6,712 nucleotides of DNA from Caulobacteraceae bacterium (GTDB taxonomy: Bacteria; Pseudomonadota; Alphaproteobacteria; Caulobacterales; Caulobacteraceae): contig CANMXH010000125.1 of NCBI GenBank assembly GCA_947501315.1, positions 1-6,712 on the forward strand. Reading direction: 5' to 3'. The notes beneath the pieces were generated by a model. That model saw only the letters and a program-made list of their open reading frames with translations. It did no database searches and was not told the origin of the DNA. Made by a program: the position numbers and the translations under genes. Position 1 is the first letter of the stretch, and each line of letters opens with the position of its first letter. This document shows positions 5,000-6,712 of the stretch, piece after piece.

Positions 5000-5985
5000 C
5001 GGTTCAGCGACCCCCGCGCCGCCTCGGCATAGCGGTGGCCGGAGGCGGCACCCTTCGGGAACACCGCCTCGATCCGCGCCAGATCATCGGCCGTCAGCAC
5101 CAGATCGGCCGCCGCAGCGTTCTCTTCCAGCGTCCGGATACGGCGCGTCCCGGGGATCGGCACCAGTGTCTCGCCCTGCGCCAGCACCCAGGCCAGGGCC
5201 AGCTGCGCGGCGGTCACGCCCCTGTCCGCCGCAATGGCCGCGACGGCATGGACCAGGTCGATGTTCTTCTGGAAATTCTCGCCCATGAAACGCGGGTTGG
5301 AGCGACGGAAATCACCCTCGGCCAGGTCGTCGATCGACTGGATCTCGCCTGACAGAAAGCCCCGGCCCAGCGGGCTGTAGGGCACGAAACCGATGCCCAG
5401 TTCATCGCAGGTGGCGAACAGTTCGTCCTCGGGCTCGCGGCTCCAGAGCGAATATTCGGTCTGCAGGGCTGTGATCGGATGTTCGGCATGGCCCCGCCGC
5501 AGGGTCGCCGGCGAGGCTTCCGACAGGCCGAGGAAGCGGACCTTGCCCTCCTTCACGAGCTCGCCCATCGCCCCGACGGTCTCCTCGATCGGCGTGTTCG
5601 CATCGACCCGGTGCAGATAGTAGAGATCGACGTGGTCCATCCCCAGCCGCTTCAGGCTGCCCTCGATGGCGCGGCGCACATTGGCCGGCGAGCCGTCAAC
5701 GGTCAGGGCGGTGCGCTCGGCATTGTAGCCGATGCCGAATTTGGTCGCGACGAAAGCCTTGTCGCGGCGGTCGGCCAGTGCCTTGCCGATCTGGGTTTCG
5801 TTGATGTGCGGTCCGTACATCTCGGCCGTGTCGAGGAAGGTGACGCCCAGTTCCAGCGCACGATGGATCACCGTTGTCGCCTCGGTCTCTTCCAGACCCT
5901 GGCCATAGAAGGCCGCCATACCCATGCAGCCGAGGCCGATGGCCGAGACTTCGGGGCCGGCCTTGCCGAGACGACGGGTTTTCAT
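4996..5985 (-). CDS. Aldo/keto reductase, AKR13-like
   Basis: A 329-residue cytoplasmic (beta/alpha)8-barrel oxidoreductase that reduces carbonyl compounds with NADPH. The catalytic tetrad is complete: D52 and Y57 in D-T-A-E-M-Y-G, K82 in A-T-K-F-G, and H125 in Y-Y-L-H-R-V-D. The cofactor-binding segment P-I-P-G-T-R-R-I-R-T-L-E-E-N (276-289) is typical of NADPH-preferring members. The barrel motif G-L-G-C-M-G-M at 17-23 and Y-S-P-L-G-R-G-F-L-S-G at 203-213 resemble the AKR13 group (YakC/perakine-reductase-like). Length is normal for the family. The ATG at 5983-5985 has AGGA 8 bases upstream. A GTG at 6037-6039 would add 18 non-conserved residues and is rejected. It is downstream of the Xaa-Pro aminopeptidase gene by 58 bases on the same strand, so co-transcription is possible. 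Its TAA overlaps the ligA TAG on the other strand. The substrate cannot be deduced. Confidence 0.94.
   Translation of the reverse strand: MKTRRLGKAGPEVSAIGLGCMGMAAFYGQGLEETEATTVIHRALELGVTFLDTAEMYGPHINETQIGKALADRRDKAFVATKFGIGYNAERTALTVDGSPANVRRAIEGSLKRLGMDHVDLYYLHRVDANTPIEETVGAMGELVKEGKVRFLGLSEASPATLRRGHAEHPITALQTEYSLWSREPEDELFATCDELGIGFVPYSPLGRGFLSGEIQSIDDLAEGDFRRSNPRFMGENFQKNIDLVHAVAAIAADRGVTAAQLALAWVLAQGETLVPIPGTRRIRTLEENAAAADLVLTADDLARIEAVFPKGAASGHRYAEAARGSLNR
5018..5049 (+). terminator. Possible ligA 3'-end hairpin inside the reductase gene
   Basis: GCCGCCTC (5018-5025) pairs perfectly with GAGGCGGC (5042-5049). Inside the loop GGC (5026-5028) and GCC (5038-5040) extend the stem, with one bulged G (5041). 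The hairpin starts 19 bases past the ligA stop, within the reversed 3' end of the reductase coding sequence (codons for about residues 312-322). No T-run follows, so it is not a canonical intrinsic terminator. It could define or protect the ligA mRNA 3' end, or be a by-product of GC-rich Ala/Gly codons. Confidence 0.3.
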
Positions 5986-6014
5986 GGGCGTATTCCTGTC
6001 AGTAGATGGGCTGA

Positions 6015-6030
6015 GGTCGGGGCCCCGACC
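6015..6030. repeat. Perfect 16-bp GC palindrome between Xaa-Pro aminopeptidase and reductase genes
   Basis: GGTCGGGGCCCCGACC is a perfect palindrome with no spacer, lying 13 bases after the aminopeptidase stop and 29 bases before the reductase ATG. As RNA it would fold to a 6-bp stem with a GGCC loop in the minus-strand transcript, not followed by a U-run. As DNA it could be a dyad binding site. I found no good promoter between it and the reductase start, so a processing or attenuation hairpin within a two-gene transcript is as likely as an operator. Confidence 0.5.
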
Positions 6031-6043
6031 GACTTCCACAAGG

Positions 6044-6712
6044 TCAGAGCGGCGCGGCCTGCGCCTTCAGCCAGTCCAGCACCTCGCCGTCCAGCAGCGG
6101 ACCGACCTTGGCCAGCACCTCGGCGTGATAGGCGTCGACATAGGCCCGCTCGTCCGGAGTCAGCCGATCCACATCAATCAGCTTGCGGTCCAGCGGTGCC
6201 AGGGTCAGTTGCTCGAAACCGTGCATAGGCCGCTCACCGCCCGGGATCGGCGTCGGCGGCGTGACCACCTGCAGGGTCTCGATCCGGATGCCCCAGTGGC
6301 CCTCGCGATAGTAGCCGGGCTCGTTGGACAGGATCATCCCGGTCAGCAGGGGCTGGGTGTTGCCGGCCTTGGCGATCCGCTGCGGTCCCTCGTGGACACC
6401 CAGATAGGAGCCGACGCCATGGCCGGTGCCGTGGTCATAGTCATGGCCCGCCATCCACAGCGGCAGGCGCGCCATGGCATCCAGCTGGGAGCCTGTGGTG
6501 CCGACCGGGAAACGCACCACCGCCATGGCGATATGGCCCTTGAGCACCAGGGTGAACATGCGCCGCTGGTCGGCCGTCGGCTCGCCGACGGCCATGGTGC
6601 GGGTCACATCGGTCGTGCCGTCCAGATACTGGCCGCCGCCGTCGACGAGCAGCAGACTGCCCTCCTCCATCCGGCGGATGGTGCGGGTCACCGGCTTGTA
6701 GTGCGGCAGGGC
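6044..6712 (-). CDS. Xaa-Pro aminopeptidase (M24B), C-terminal part, cut by right window edge
   Basis: The last 222 residues of a dinuclear-metal peptidase that removes an N-terminal residue preceding proline. The reading frame is open to the window edge, beginning A-L-P-H-Y-K-P-V-T-R, so there is no start codon here. All five metal ligands of the pita-bread fold are present (visible numbering): D24 in V-D-G-G-G, D35 in D-G-T-T-D, H98 in H-G-T-G-H-G-V-G, E131 in N-E-P-G-Y-Y and E145 in R-I-E-T. The region after the catalytic domain (about 165-222, with L-T-L-A-P-L-D and L-I-D-V-D) matches the extra C-terminal segment of the three-domain, XPNPEP1-like enzymes, not the shorter E. coli PepP. About two thirds of the protein, the two N-terminal creatinase-like domains, should lie to the right of the window. 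It is probably cytoplasmic, acting in peptide turnover. The reductase gene follows by 58 bases on the same strand. Confidence 0.95.
   Translation of the reverse strand, partial: ALPHYKPVTRTIRRMEEGSLLLVDGGGQYLDGTTDVTRTMAVGEPTADQRRMFTLVLKGHIAMAVVRFPVGTTGSQLDAMARLPLWMAGHDYDHGTGHGVGSYLGVHEGPQRIAKAGNTQPLLTGMILSNEPGYYREGHWGIRIETLQVVTPPTPIPGGERPMHGFEQLTLAPLDRKLIDVDRLTPDERAYVDAYHAEVLAKVGPLLDGEVLDWLKAQAAPL

Noticed and set aside
4468..5352. 294-residue plus-strand frame crossing from ligA into the reductase gene
   Set aside because: Arg/Pro-rich out-of-frame translation spanning two well-supported genes on opposite strands.
5986..6039. N-terminal extension of the aldo/keto reductase from a GTG at 6037-6039
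   Set aside because: The 18 added residues are not family-like, and the coding would run through the 16-bp palindrome; the internal ATG has AGGA at good spacing and the standard M-K-T-R-R-L-G start.
5479..6228. 249-residue plus-strand frame opposite the reductase and Xaa-Pro aminopeptidase genes
   Set aside because: It spans two real minus-strand genes and the gap between them, and has no recognisable domain.

Overview
The window looks like ordinary chromosomal DNA from a high-GC alphaproteobacterium, most likely Caulobacterales and probably close to Brevundimonas or Caulobacter. The grounds are the strong G/C bias at third codon positions, a long (779-residue) NAD+-dependent DNA ligase with a C-x-C-P-L zinc-knuckle variant that I associate with that group, and sparse GANTC sites. 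No database search was possible, so the genus is an inference. There are no IS elements, tRNAs, rRNAs, CRISPR arrays or phage genes, and base composition is uniform throughout.

Layout, left to right. Three genes lie on the minus strand at 1-1825. In transcription order they are a lipoprotein zinc aminopeptidase of family M28 (845-1825), an integral-membrane ICMT/PEMT-like methyltransferase (117-749), and the first 18 codons of another lipoprotein that runs off the left edge (1-56). Gaps of 95 and 60 bases separate them. All three products are predicted to be envelope proteins. A 147-base divergent intergenic region (1826-1972) holds candidate promoters for both directions and an 8-bp inverted repeat overlapping the one that reads into the peptidase. 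To its right, on the plus strand, is a small secreted protein with a jelly-roll-like beta domain (1973-2566), then ligA (2660-4999).

ligA converges on an aldo/keto reductase gene (4996-5985, minus), and their stop codons overlap by 4 bases. Upstream of the reductase, on the same strand, is the C-terminal half of a three-domain Xaa-Pro aminopeptidase (6044-6712), cut by the right edge. The 58-base gap between these two contains a perfect 16-bp GC palindrome.

The genes do not form one evident pathway. ligA is a replication/repair housekeeping gene, the two peptidases act on short peptides (one in the envelope, one probably cytoplasmic), and the reductase is a soluble NADPH enzyme. I found no convincing new multi-gene system. 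The points most worth following up are the divergent control region at 1826-1972 with its uncharacterised secreted jelly-roll protein, the two unusual regions of LigA, the overlapping ligA/reductase 3' ends, and the 16-bp palindrome.
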